Positions 23,968 to 36,501 are shown, counted from the first letter of the stretch. The stretch: DNA of 64,000 nt from Cyclina sinensis (GCA_012932295.1 JAAONU010000004.1:27072304-27136303); one strand, 5' to 3'. The notes: generated by a model not told the origin, from the letters alone. A program made the numbers and translations.

Positions 23968-26913
23968 CACGGTGCCGATACCACGTGACTTCGATGGATA
24001 TGTGTGGGTGTACAAAATGTAAACAAAACGTCGATTGAGGTAACATTTTTTACGATATTTTTTTAAATACATCATAATTTTTCATCGGACAGAGTTGAGG
24101 GCCCGCTCCCTTTGGTAACACAAACTGTCCCCAAATGTTTCTCGCAAATATTTTGTAGTTTTTTAATAAAGTGAAACGGCGCGTTTTAAATTGCTAAAAT
24201 TGCGATGACATGTGTGGAAGCATATCTTAAAAATGATGCTAAATCCACCTTTATAGTTTGTTTAAGAAACCTATTATATGACCGGAGCGAACAATATTTG
24301 ATACAGAATAAACATTGTGTGTGGATCCATTTAATTCAACAAGTGAACAAAACAATGCCAAATAATTCAAAAGAGATATGTGTGGAATAGGTTTTTAAAA
24401 TGATATGTGTGGAAGCAATATTTCAACGTAACCACTATCAACATGGTTTTCGGCAAGAAAAACATTGTTGCACAACATCAAGGCGGCGCAGAAGATTCTG
24501 AAGACGTGAACATATCGGATTCATAAAATTTTACACATACAGACTATTTAAATATCTGAAGAATCGTTAGTGCATTTAATAGGCCATCTGTGAGTGGAAT
24601 TCGTACTCATGCCTCCTCGATCATAGGTCGTATTTTAAGGGATCGCGTGTTAAGAAAATGTTGATCAGTATCAAACATGATCATTTTCATTTTCATACCG
24701 ATGAAGCATTTCATCAGCTCTTCAGGTTAATACCTTAGTTTTTATTTCAGTTATTTCTGTTCAGTGAAACGACATGATAATAAGGAAAGATTAATAACAA
24801 CTTGTACACGATTTTTGCTATACTTTTAATAATATCAAATATAGTCTGAGCACCGACTGATAGAATTGTTTAACAGCATAATAACATAAAATTTTTTGCA
24901 CGGAAAAACTGTATAATTCTGTTAGTGCGTGCGTTGTAGGTGTGTCTTTTTCATTATGTCTCCCCTACAATCCCAAGATATTGTTTTTCTACTTTCCGTC
25001 CGTCCGTCTGTATGTCTGTCTGTATGTCACAAAGTTTGTCTGCCCTTATTCTTCATAACCGATGGTTGGATTTCAATTGGTCTTGCTATGTTTATTTGGT
25101 ACTAAGCCAAGTTGAGAAAATCTTCGGCTTTTTCCGATTCAAAGATTTCCGGCGAAGTTTGTGACAAAACTTTACATGCATGCTTGTTAGTAAGTGTAGT
25201 TACAAGTATGGTTGGTTTGTTCCGGACCGCCGATTTTAAGTGGAAGGAGGTGCCTCCATTTGTTCGTGATTAGGGGAATGTACACGATTAGGGGAATATA
25301 CCAATATGAAATCAATTCTGAACAAATGGAGGCACCTCCTTCCACTTAAAATCGGCGGTCCAGAACATATTGGTATATTCACCTTATCACGAACAAATGG
25401 AGGCACCTCCTTCCACTTAAAATCGGCGGTCCGGAACAAACCAAGCATACTTATAACTACACTTACTAACAAGCATTCATGTAAAGGTTTGTCACAATCA
25501 GACAAGTGGTAATTGAGATATGCCCGTATGTGTTAAAATGTTGACCAGTCAAGGTGAATAAACCCTCTAAAATTCTGCCGACTGGAGCAAATAAACTACA
25601 TTTTTATCTGTACTTGCTTAAGTCATTCCTGTGAAGTTTTTTTTTTTTTTAAATTAGACTAGCTGTTTTAGAGATATGCCAATATGTGTTCACTTTCGAA
25701 AATACAAAGTCCCATAACTTCGCCGGAAATCTTTGAATCGGAAAAAGCCGAAGATTTTCTCAACTTGGCTTAGTACCAAATAAACATAGCAAGACCAATT
25801 GAAATCCAACCATCGGTTATGAAGAATAAGGGCAGACAAACTTTGTGACATACAGACAGACATACAGACGGACGGAAAGTAGAAAAAACAACATCTTGGG
25901 ATTGTAGGGGAGACATAATGAAAAAAGACACACCTACAACGCACGCACTAACAGAATTATACAGTTTTTCCGTGCAACAATTTTATGTTATTATGCTGTT
26001 AAACGATTCTATCAGTCGGTGCTCAGACTATATTTGATATTATTAAAAGTATAGCAAAAATCGTGTACAAGTTGTTATTGACAATTAATCTTTCCTTATT
26101 ATCATGTCATTTCACTGAACAGAAATAACTGAAATAAAAACTAAGGTATTAACCTGAAGAGCTGAAGAAATGCTTCATCGGTATGAAAATGAAAATGATC
26201 ATGTTTGATACTGATCAACATTTTCTTAACACGCGATCCCTTAAAATACGACCTATGATCGAGGAGGCATGAGCACGAACTCCACTCACAGATGGCCTAT
26301 TAAATGCACTAACGATTCTTCAGTTATTTAAATAGTCTGTATGTGTAAAATTTCATGAATCCGATATGTTCACGTCTTCAGAATCTTCTGCGCCGCCTTG
26401 ATGTTGTGCAACAATGTTTTTTCTTGCCGAAAACCATGTTGATAGTGGTTACGTTGAAATATTGCTTCCACACATATCATTTTAAAAACCTATTCCACAC
26501 ATATCTCTTTTGAATTATTTGGCATTATTTTGTACACTTGTTGAATTAAATACATTCCACACTCAATGTTTATTCTGTATCAAATATTGTTCGCTCCGGT
26601 CATATAATAGGTTTCTTAAACAAACTAGAAAGGTGGATTTAGCATCGTTTTTAAGATATGCTTCCACACATATCATCGCAATTTTAGCAATTTAAAACGC
26701 GCCGTTTCACTTTATTAAAAAACTACAAAATATTTGCGAGAAACATTTGGGGACAGTTTGTGTTACCAAAGGCAGCGGGCCCTCAATTCTATCCGATGAA
26801 AAATTATGATGTATTTAAAAAAATATCTTAAATTTTTTTACCTCAATCGACGTTTTGTTTACATTTTGTACACCCACACATATCCATCGAAGTCACGTGG
26901 TATCGGCACCGTG
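23968..26913. mobile_element. Fold-back (long inverted-repeat) DNA element, 2.95 kb
   Basis: The ends are exact inverse complements: cacggtgccgataccacgtg at 23968 and its complement ending at 26913. The inner arms (about 23968-25160 against 25714-26913, roughly 1.2 kb each) remain closely complementary. The centre holds a second inverted pair (about 25160-25275 against 25391-25505), an extra tandem piece at 25319-25365, and about 190 unpaired bases (25506-25700). tgtgt flanks both ends (23963-23967, 26914-26918) and may be a 5-bp target duplication. No transposase ORF is present. The mirrored ORFs at 24940 and 25690 are arm sequence. Confidence 0.9.
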
Positions 26914-27102
26914 TGTGTGGTATGAAGCGAAATTTCAGTCGATATCTCAACTTCGTCTTATATTAAAACAATTAATGAAGTCGATAACGTCTGTTAAAGA
27001 ACAATCTGGTTTTCTCTGTAAAGAGGTTTTCTAGTCGTATGTACGGTTCAACTTACTATCTTATGTGACAGAATGAACAAGTACAAATAAAAGATTTAAG
27101 AA

Positions 27103-27459
27103 ATGGCTGCCAGTTTGAAAATATGTAGACTTAAACGGAGCGTGCTGATAGGAATGTTTTCCGTTTTGTTTGTTGTACTGTTATGGAATAGTTATTACTC
27201 TTTAAAGATTTTGGAACGGAATCGTTTGATGAATATCATTGCCAGTCTGGAGGGGAAGAATGAAACGTTCGTGAAAAATTTAAAGGAAAAGTTGGAGAAT
27301 TATGGCTTTACCTTTGAGCCACAAAGAAAGAAGTCTTTGTCACGTGATATAAGTCTTTTGGAGCATAGATTAAGTTCTTTATCTTATGACTATCGGAATG
27401 CATCAAGGAGATTATTCATGTCACAGGAAAATAATAATAGGTCACATATAAGAAATTGA
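27103..27459 (+). CDS. Small type II membrane protein, 118 aa, hypothetical
   Basis: The start ATG lies in a good context (agaaATGGC); an upstream ATG at 27073 makes a five-codon uORF. Residues 1-12 are basic (SLKICRLKR), then one hydrophobic segment (SVLIGMFSVLFVVLLWNSYY, about residues 13-33), then a charged, helix-prone region (KNLKEKLENYGF). Three N-glycosylation sequons (NET, NAS, NRS) follow the membrane segment, which fits a signal anchor with a lumenal C-terminus. This could be the stem region of a Golgi enzyme whose other exons I cannot see, or a complete small protein. It lies between the CNBD2-like exons and the 28.4-kb block, same strand, and may be nested in an intron. Confidence 0.4.
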   Translation: MAASLKICRLKRSVLIGMFSVLFVVLLWNSYYSLKILERNRLMNIIASLEGKNETFVKNLKEKLENYGFTFEPQRKKSLSRDISLLEHRLSSLSYDYRNASRRLFMSQENNNRSHIRN

Positions 27460-28362
27460 AACTGTTACTTCACAGACGAAAGTTTTACAGAAGAAATAAC
27501 GTTGCAATTAATTTAGAAAGGTTGAAAGATTTGAACATTTGTAATAGAAATGAAGTTATAAATGAAGTTATAAGCAGTCTTTTACCATATCTGCTACCGG
27601 AGGTGATATTTGTTGGTGTTTCTGGTGTGTGTGTGTGTGTGTGTGTGAAATCTGAAATATATTTCATCTAAAAGTAATGCAGTATATACCCACAAACTGA
27701 GTGATTCATAAAAGCGGATATTTACTGATTCAGTACAAAGGCTTTCATGAAAAGAGAAAACTAGGTGATATTTAATATTGTTTGCAACTTCAAAATAAGG
27801 AGAAGAAAAAAAATTGTACAATCTTTACAGAGGGGCAACACAGAAATGTTTCATGTGATGAAGTCGTAATGTAGAGTTTGATTTATTTAGACATTGTGCA
27901 TGTTTATATGAATGCCTAGTGTATATATAGGTTGAACATATGTTGGGGTAATTTCTTTGTTAACTTACAATGGATAAGCCATTAGAGAAAAAGCTGTTTC
28001 CTGCTATTGATATTTCAATAGTGACAAAGAAACCGCAAAACATAGGTAACTCTATCAACAGATGACAAAGTTGAATGTCTTGATTGTGACCAGATGTTGA
28101 CTACTTTTGTATCATTAACGTAAGCCAATATGTTTCCACCATGTACATTTTAGTATTTGTGTACAATCAAATCATTACCACTTGCTATCGTTTTATTTAG
28201 ACGGCATTTGATAAAAAAACACATTTGATAAAAAATTGCAAAACAGTTGTTGTACCTTAAATATAGATAAAATTGTTTCTATGCCGTTAGTTCTTTGCCT
28301 ATCAATAAGGAACAATTATCTTCAAAATGATCTGACATACATGTTTTGATGCACATACGATT
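27460..28362. other. No exon seen
   Basis: AT-rich. A (TG)n microsatellite lies near 27626-27648. The ORFs overlapping it are read from the repeat. Confidence 0.5.
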
Positions 28363-30751
28363 ATGACTGCAGTAGAGCAACGCCAGGCTTTCGACGTGTT
28401 TTCATCGAGAAACGCGTCATTTCTTGACAAATACTTGTATTATAATTACATTAAAAAGAAGTTTTTAGGACCATATCAAGACAAAGACAAAGCCAAAAAG
28501 GTTAATCATTCGTTTCCAGGACCACAAAAAGAATTTTTTCGCCGGGGGTGTTTGGCCGCAGTGAAGACGGACAGGGAACCTATGAGCTTACATAAACTCA
28601 GAGATCCAATGAATGAGATATTGTTGAGATTAAGGATGGAAGGGACATTTGTCTCCGATGAAAAAGAGCTAGAAGAACTTCTGTTACGCGTAAATATGAT
28701 GCTTTTACTTAAAGAAAATCAGAATGTGGTTTCAAATCTTAGCAGTTTTGAGAGAATAAAACTCGTGTTTTATATAGGTTCTAAATTGCTGGAGATGTTA
28801 AGATTCTATATAAATGAACTTAAAAAGAGAAAGGTAGGGTACATTGTAGATCCATCTCATTAAAAAATCGGATAAAATAGAGCGTTTAGGTATTTTGCTT
28901 CTTATTTTCAGTTATCAGTGACCCCTGTTGATGAATTTATGGACATAAGAACGCAGGCAAGCAAAGTAACAGACGAGGAATACAGGCGGCTGAGGTATCG
29001 TCGTTATGGTAACCGACTCGTGAGAAACTTCGTGAAAATGGTGAACACTCGTGATCCTCGTCACCTTCTTGGAGCACGGGAAAAAACAATTATATCGTCT
29101 GTATGTATCTTTCGTGAAATTATTTGCGCGCAAAAAGGGTAACTTTTAACCGACATTGTGTGTCAAGACTTTCAAATAACTATTATCGGCATTTCTTTTC
29201 TTTCTAAGGCTGAGTCAACAAAAAGTGATATATGTTTGTCTCAAGCTTATTTAAATATCTTTGTGGCTTCGCAAATGACACTAAAACCTTTGAACCGTTT
29301 GTCTTCAGGCTCTGCTTGACGAGGTGATTTCCGAATATGGTGAGGAAGACGAGGACGAGTTTTCAGTGCTTTATGAAGACGATTCACAATTCTGTGATGA
29401 AGTATACAACGCCCGAACACGACCAACAACGTATAAAAGCAAGGCCACAACAGACACTTATAAGTCCCTTCAGGTATTTTCCGCCTGACTTTTACCCGGT
29501 TACAAGTTCTTGAGAATACTTTAGTTTTAACTTATAATCAGTGGGAGATTTTTTTTGCATATTTTACTATATATGTTCTCTAATTCAGTACGAGGTAGCT
29601 TTTTTTTAAAAAAAGGACTGTCATTATGATCTCCTGTCACAAATCAGAAAAAGCAATAACAACACAAAAGCAACAGGAAAAGAAAGAAAAGAAAAGAAAG
29701 AAAGAAAAAACCAAATGCGTCAGAGATGTGTATTTTTAGCATGAAAATAAATTTTCTCCTGTATAAAGTAAATACATATGCCATTCTTTTTCCTGTCTAA
29801 AGTTTGACCGACGAAGTGTTACTCCAGGAACATTGAATATGCGTATAAAGGACTTTCATACAAAGTTAGGTGGATCAGAAGCGGAGGTCCTCAATCTACC
29901 TGTGATGAAAAATCACAGAGACTTAGAGGTGAGATACATTCTACCCGATCTGCTTGTATCAATACATCGCCTGGGTCCTACGGTTCTGTTACCACATTTA
30001 ATGCATCGGGCGTGGGTATCCAACGGTAGTGTCAATAATGGCGGAAGCTGTTGAATACCAATCAAATTATGCTTTGAAAGAAATAAGCAAAGGTCAGCAC
30101 AAGTAGTTTGATTAAAAAAAGTATAAAATTCTCTTGAAGGGTCGTACTCTAAAATTGGCAGATGACCTACTGCATAAATTATTTTACTGGCACATTCTTC
30201 ATGAATGAAAAATAATTAATAGCGTAAACACAAATATATTTTCAAAACTATATCTAAGGGCATACAGACACTGAACAAGTGTCATCTATTAAAATCACTG
30301 TCCACACATAATTATACAACAACATCCTTTTACATTATTTATACATTCAGTTAATCTGTTGTACTTGGAACTTTTTGAGTGACATCTAGACATTCGGTTC
30401 GTTCAATATTCTTTCATACTTGTATGATTTTGAAAGAAAGAGAGTGACAAGAGAAGTTTGTCACTTTTATTCAACAAAAGCCTCTTTGTTGGTTTAAACT
30501 GTTGGAAACTATAAGACTTTTTGTCTTTTTACACACATAATTTTCAAATTTAACAGTATATTTTTAATATTTAATAGTTTGACATCGACAACGAACCAGT
30601 CCGAGGTGGTAAAGTGTTTGTTACTACGATGCCGTGTGTTTCGTGCAGAAAGAATGTTCATCTGAAAAACCACAGTCACGTGCGCTGTCAGATGTTGCAC
30701 ACGTTACCAATAAAGAAAGTCAAAGGATACAGGGACTACGAACATACATGA
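28363..30751 (+). CDS. Five-exon coding block ending in a Cys/His-rich tail; possible C-terminal half of the CNBD2-like protein
   Basis: Exons: 28373 (or ATG 28363)-28833, 28912-29100, 29309-29473, 29803-29928, 30578-30751. All internal introns are phase 0 with GT-AG ends. Exon 1 reads VEQRQAFDVFSSRNASFLD, YIKKKFLGPYQDKDKAKK and SSFERIKLVFYIGSKLL. Later exons are acidic (EYGEEDEDEFSVLYEDD), then FDRRSVTPGTLNMRIKDF, and finish with TTMPCVSCRKNVHL and NHSHVRCQMLH before TGA. The C-x2-C and H/C residues could bind zinc. An acceptor at 28372 (gactgcag|TAGAGC) gives phase 1, matching the phase-1 donor at 22326. One 968-residue protein is therefore possible; alternatively ATG 28363 starts a separate gene. 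I do not recognise the domain. Confidence 0.65.
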
Positions 30752-32229
30752 TAGCAACATAAATACAAGCGAGCTATATTTCGTCTTTACATGTGTACTG
30801 AAATGTTACGCTTTTATCGTTGGTTTTATTTTAAGTGAATTTTTTTCTGTTAAATTAAATGAAGACTTTGTCTGTCACCAAAAAAAAAAGTTTGACGGAA
30901 CACATATAATAGTGGTTTTATGAAATCTGTCCAAAAATGGAGACCAAACTGTATAAGACCTCGTGGCACTGCGTCGTCATAGTGTACAACAACAACAGCA
31001 ACAGCAACAACAGCAAAGTCGTCGTCAACAACAACAGAAACAACAACAACATTTTTTCACATCGTTTTCGTTTCCGAATACATCAAACTATGATGAACCG
31101 TATTTATCTATGAAAACAGATATATGATATGCTCTGTTGTATTCTTAACCTGGCTCCTTACCATTGTAATATGATGATGCTTTTTCTAAATGTCATATTG
31201 TCATATTGTCACTGTGTATTTGTGCTTCCTTAGACTTGTCTTGCTTGAAATATTGCTGTTCGAAAGCATCAATCCGCTATCATTTTAGCTGTATCAATTA
31301 TTTGTTACAGGGTTAATATGTTACAATGTGTTAAATTTATTAAGTCCTTAAACCCGATAATCATCAGTGTGTACAGCTTTGTTTAAACCTTTCAAACATT
31401 TTATGCTTTTAGGTCCCTAAATAATATATTTGTATATTGTATTTTATGCAATTTTATGCTAGGCTGAAACGCGTGCAATTTATGTTTTACTTCAGAGAGG
31501 TATAGTCGAAAATAAATCTCCTTTTTTCATCAGAATAGACGAGCATTTTATGATCAATTGCTGAGAATGAATATGTTGTAGGTCATAGAAATTGATTCCT
31601 TGAGGAGACATTTTCAATGCAAGTTGCTGTATTACTCGAGACATGTTTTCTCTTTGGTGCTTTAGAACTTTTACTTTATAGATATAATACTGAAATTCTG
31701 TTGGTCTAATCAAATTTCAAATATTGTTACGCCTTTAAACGTCTTAAATGAATGAAAATAGTGTATCGACAATTAAGTTGATAATTTGTCCGAATTGAGA
31801 TGGTTAACCTCTTTTGATATTTTGTCTTAATATTAGATAGAGTATGGATGAACATAAGAATAACTTATTACAAGGTCCAGTGATAATCTTAAAAGTCTGT
31901 TTTAGATATTCTTTTCTCGAGAGGTAACTTAAAGCCATATTTGTAATTATATTTTATAAATTCTCTGTTCAGTGTCCGCTTTGTGTTTTGATTGTTGGCA
32001 TTCAAAGAGAGTTAATACTGACAGCATTCAGTAAGGGTTTATACTGACAACATTCAGAAAGGGTTTATACTAACAGCATGAAATTACCTCGTTAATGAAA
32101 TTCTTATGCGGTGCTTATGACTGGCGACCTGAAAGGTTATATTTTTTACGGCCAGTGTTTGATGTGTCGCGACCAATAACCGGGTTTTATAGGTCAAGTT
32201 CAGAAATTGTCGTCTAATTAATATATATT
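30752..32229. other. 3' flank, no gene seen
   Basis: AT-rich. It has an imperfect (CAA)n/(CAG)n tract at about 30985-31060. No exon-like ORF was found. Confidence 0.5.
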
Positions 32230-33110
32230 TTCGTGTCCGATCTCTAACTCTGTGGAACATTACATGATTTTGAAATTACTTGGCACAAATGGTCATCAGA
32301 TAGAATCCACGTGTGGAAAGCCATCCAACCATCTGTCCATTTGTCTGAATTGTCAAATAACATTGAAAGTCAGTGTACATAAACCGTCTCGGCTCTGTAT
32401 CTCTTCCATTTGTATAGGATCTGGGTATTACTTTCCACAAATGTTCATCACAATGAGACAACGTGTCGTAAAAGATCCAAGGTTCTAGTGTTTGAATTTG
32501 TGTCCACTCTGTTCTGCTGGTACATCAAAGGTTAATGAGATTACTTGGCACAATTATTCAACAGGTAGAGGCATCGTGTTGCAATCTTTAGTCAGTCCGT
32601 CCGTTCATATAGCATAGAATGTTATTGTACAATTCGTTTCCGCTCTTTAACTCTGCCATTCTTCCTAATTTACTACATTTACCACATTTAGACATGGTGT
32701 CGCGAGCAAGACCCTGGTTTACATAGTCAATGTCTGACATTGTCAAAATTGTCAAAACACTGCATGTATTTATGATTGTGTCCTTGCTTTACCTCTGTGG
32801 TTCATAGAAGAATATTTTAATGACTTTACACAAATGTTCACCTGATACAGGTATCGTGATCTAGTATATCCGTCTGTCTGTGTGTCTGTTAATTCGTTTG
32901 TAAAGCCAGATAACATAGAATGTTTCAGTACATTCGTTTCAGCTCTGTCATTTTAAATGGGTCATAAATTATTACAATTATTATCTATTATAAATCATAG
33001 TATTTACAAGTGTTATAAACTACACAAATGCTCATCTCATTAGGATCCGAGTTTAAATGTTTCAGGTCAGAAAACTGTATCCGAATGATATATGATATTA
33101 TTATACTTCA
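32230..33110. repeat. Diverged tandem repeats with 'catagaatgtt..cattcgtttc' core
   Basis: Segments such as 'gctctgtaactctg', 'ggtacatcaaaggt', 'acttggcacaaatg', 'gtccgtccgttcata' and 'catagaatgttattgtacaa' recur in the same order several times across this stretch and again at 33600-33920. The units have drifted, with a period of 150-260 bp. Confidence 0.55.
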
Positions 33111-33173
33111 ATTTCATTTACAATGTTAATCTTCCATAGGCCACCGTGACATATAAGTACTGTCAGAAAAAAA

Positions 33174-33400
33174 TTTACTGTCGGAAAAATACTGTATCCT
33201 GCTACCATAGTTACGGAATGTTCGAAAATTATACTGTACCATTCGTGCATGCGCAATATCTATTTTTACATTTCCGTGTAAACAATTTACTGTCGGAAAA
33301 ATACTGTCACCCGATACCATAGGTACCGAATGTTCGAAAATTATACTGTACCATTCGCGCATGCGCAATATCTATTTTTACATTTCCGTTGTAAACAGAC
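33174..33400. repeat. 112-bp tandem duplication carrying NRF1-like sites
   Basis: Two adjacent copies start tttactgtcggaaaaatact (33174 and 33286). Each ends with cattcg(t/c)gcatgcgcaat and tacatttccgt. The second copy has the full palindromic NRF1-type core cgcgcatgcgca. An ATG (33408) follows closely with only nine codons before TAA (MASNKRFKV). Confidence 0.7.
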
Positions 33401-33483
33401 GATAATAATGGCGAGCAACAAACGTTTTAAAGTTTAAAGTTGAATAAAGTTGTTCATGGTTTGAATAGTTTTTCGGTATAATA

Positions 33484-33600
33484 ATATAAATGTTACATGT
33501 CTGACAGGGTGACAGTAAAATTGTCGGCTTCGCCTCGGTTGACAGTATTTCCTCAAGTTGACAATTTTACTGTCACACTGTCAGACATGTAATATTTATA
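33484..33600. repeat. Perfect-arm hairpin (tgacagtaaaattgtc palindrome)
   Basis: The left arm (33491-33525: tacatgtctgacag.gtgacag, aaaattgtc) pairs with the right arm (33559-33594). The loop contains ggcttcgcctcggttgacag. It is probably a MITE remnant or the terminal part of a larger element. Confidence 0.65.
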
Positions 33601-34339
33601 TACTGCCAGCCTTTAGAATCGTGCCCGCTCTATACTCTGGTACATTAAAGGTATTTAAAGTAACTTTGCACAAACGTTAGGCAGATAAAATGCAGCGTCA
33701 AGCTAATCGTCCATCCATCGATCCGTTTGTCTGTTATGCAAAAATAAAAAAAAAGAATACTGTCTACCTACATGATCGTCTCTGCTCTGTAACTCACTGG
33801 TACATGACAGAAAGTTTAATTATCTCTGCACAAAAGTTCCTCTTTTTTTTGTGATATAGTGTTGCAATCACTTGTTTGTCCGTTCATATGTACCATCAAG
33901 TAATAGATATAAGAAGTAAGATATACCGCTCTAATTTTACGTGATTTTCAGAATAATACCCATCTGTATCTTTGTTTTTGCAGTTTGGAACTTAAGACAA
34001 TAACTATGGTGGATGTGTTGGTCGAGTTGCTTGACCTACTGCACAAAAGGCGTTCTTACAGTTTTCACAGCTTTGCCATTTCACTTAAACAACGAAGCTC
34101 CAAACCAAACACTGTTTTGCAGAGAATGCCCTTGGAGGCATTCTTCACTTACAGTGACAGATCCTGTTGAAATAAACTTTTTTCCTTTTTTCTGCTGTTT
34201 TTGAAAGTGCGTTTCAATTTGTTTTAGATTTATTTTTATCTTCATAGAGTTTGTACTTTATAATTTCGTGCAGGTTATTTTCCGTATATGTACCAAAACT
34301 CTGGTGTTTTCTCATGACCATTTGATTAGATCGTGACGT

Positions 34340-34442
34340 TCCTTTAACTCTTAGGCCATTTGCATGCCGATAAAGAGATAAAAGCACATGTTAAACGTTC
34401 AATCTTATTCTCCTCCACTGAAGGCATCATTTAATGAAAAGG
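34340..34442 (+). promoter_or_regulatory. Core promoter and 5' UTR exon of the + strand peptide gene
   Basis: Aligns with the inverted copy's upstream region. Both share an octamer (atttgcat), two GATA-type sites in ccgataaagagataaaag, a TATA-like gataaaag (34377-34384), an initiator-like t(c)aatc near 34399-34404 and a donor gaaaag|gta (GT at 34442). The 5' UTR exon would be about 34401-34441, spliced to the acceptor at 36966, three bases before the start codon. Confidence 0.45.
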
Positions 34443-34494
34443 TACGCCATTGCAATATTCTCAAAAATATTTTTTCTTGAATTATAGCACGGGA

Positions 34495-36501
34495 GGTTAA
34501 CTCACATATGTATGCCAAATTGACATTCGCTTTAAATCATATGTGGTATTTCCAGTACTACATATGTGACAAAAAATCGAGCTGAAAAAGAGGTAAGAAT
34601 ATTGCATTTCTGATTAAATTGAGTAAAACTGGCTTCTTTTTCAAAAATAACTCGATGCAGTCCGACCGCGCACGCACAACAGAATAATACACATCTTTCC
34701 TTTTGCTTTAAATGAAAGAATAACTTGATGTCTTTTGGACTTACTGTCGAGAAAATGATCTAACTTTTATGATCGCATGAAAATAATGAGTTTGTGTGTA
34801 TATACAGTTCAAACTATGTCACGGGAACTTTATTTGTGCCGAAAATAGTACAGTGGAATAATATGTTGAGGTAGGACTTTATTATTACTCATTTGGTAAA
34901 AACATCATTGGCATCCGTATGTGCTTTATGGGCTAAATATGTGGTCACAACTTGGATTAACTGAACGCTAACAGTTTAAAGGCTGTCTAATATAAAAACA
35001 CCTTTTTTCAGTATTAAGATAGGCATGTTTAAAGGTGAATCGTTAAAAGACTTAAGGTTATCTAGAATTAAGAAACGACATTCCAAATGAAACGAAAAGT
35101 GTTTTTGTACACTGAACCTTCTCACTAAAAGATTCGATTTTTGCCATCTATTTACACACCGATATGTTGTAGATCATCAATTTAGAAAAAGATCCACTTC
35201 TCAAAACTGTTTCAACGAAACCTTTTTGATTCGGACTATTCAACCATGCAGAAAACATATGAAATTTTACTAGAAGTTTGAATTAGAAATTAACGCAGGT
35301 ACAGACGCTGCGATGGTGAAAGATTTAGGATGGGATTGTGAAGAAAATAGCATGGAATTTCAAAACGATTTTTAGATGGTAGTAGAAAACGGCCAACAAC
35401 GGGGTAGAACAAATGGATTAATATCATTTACGCCGTGAGTTGTTGAGGAACTTCGGAAAATGAATGCATTGAAGTGGTTGAAATTTTTTTCAGATTTGTA
35501 ATTTATTGCTCCATTGAAAACATTGACTTCCTCAATTTCATTTGGCCTGAGGGTACGCTTGTTTTAATACTTATTGAACTATCCTAAATGAACGTTTTTT
35601 TCTCACTTTGCAGTTGAAAATCTTGAAAATAAATGTAAATTCGGATTCCTACCACTTTGAATTGCCGAGATATATTTCATAGCACCAAAATGTGCAATGT
35701 ATTCCTTAATTAAAATATGACGTTATAGGATCGACTCTCATTTTACCGAGATATTCAAGGAAAACCCCAAAGGAACAGTAAGCACTATGCATTGTTCCGT
35801 CATTGATTGTATATTTTCATATGTTACATTTCTTTTAGATATCATGGTTGAATATTTTATGCTAATGTATCTAAATAAATAAACAAATAAATAAATAAAT
35901 AAATAAATAAAAAATAAATAAATAAAAAAGAATAAAAAATGAAAAAAGATAAAAAGACGTATCATAACCACTGCTTTATCTTATTTCAAAGCTGGTATTT
36001 AGCTGAAGCTTTTGCACATATATGTAGCCAGTACATCACATATAAATGCCAATGATGTTTTTACCAAATAAATAATTTCATTTTAAGTCCTGACCTCAAA
36101 TGTTAGTGCACTTTACTATTTTTGGCATAAATAAAGTTCCCGTGGCATAGTTTGAACTATATATAGACACAAAATCATTATTCTCATGCGATCATAAAAG
36201 TTTGATCATTTTCCGAACAGTAAGTCCAACAGGACACCAAGTTGTTCTCTCCCAATCTTTCACTTACAACAAAAGAAGAGTCATGTGCGTATTCTATAGT
36301 GTGTACGCGGTCAAACTGCATCGAGATATTTTTGAAAAAAAAGAAAAGAAATACAAAACAAGACAGTTTTATATAATTAAATCATAAATGCAATTCTAAC
36401 CTTTTCTTCAGCTCGATTTTTGTCACGTTATTATGTAGTACCGGAAGTACCACATATGATTCGAAGCGAATGTCAATTTGAATTACAAATGAGAATTAAC
36501 C
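34495..36501. mobile_element. Second fold-back element, ~2.0 kb, in the 5' intron of the + peptide gene
   Basis: The ends are inverted (ggttaactc... at 34495; ...gaattaacc ending 36501). Arms of about 550 bp pair: 34520-34600 with 36405-36475, 34730-34860 with 36125-36245, 34865-34930 with 36020-36105. The centre contains an (AAAT)n tract (35875-35940). No transposase ORF. The inverted paralogue lacks this segment: its upstream sequence continues straight from the match of 34490 to the match of about 36524. A poly-C run (36500-36512) sits at the right edge. Confidence 0.8.

Noticed and set aside
24940..25944. Paired ORFs MCLFHYVSPTIPR.. and its mirror on the minus strand
   Set aside because: Both are read from the two complementary arms of the fold-back element; no transposase motif.
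33985..34204. Two ORFs after a ttttgcag acceptor-like site
   Set aside because: Short, overlapping in different frames, with no donor that preserves a frame; not supported.
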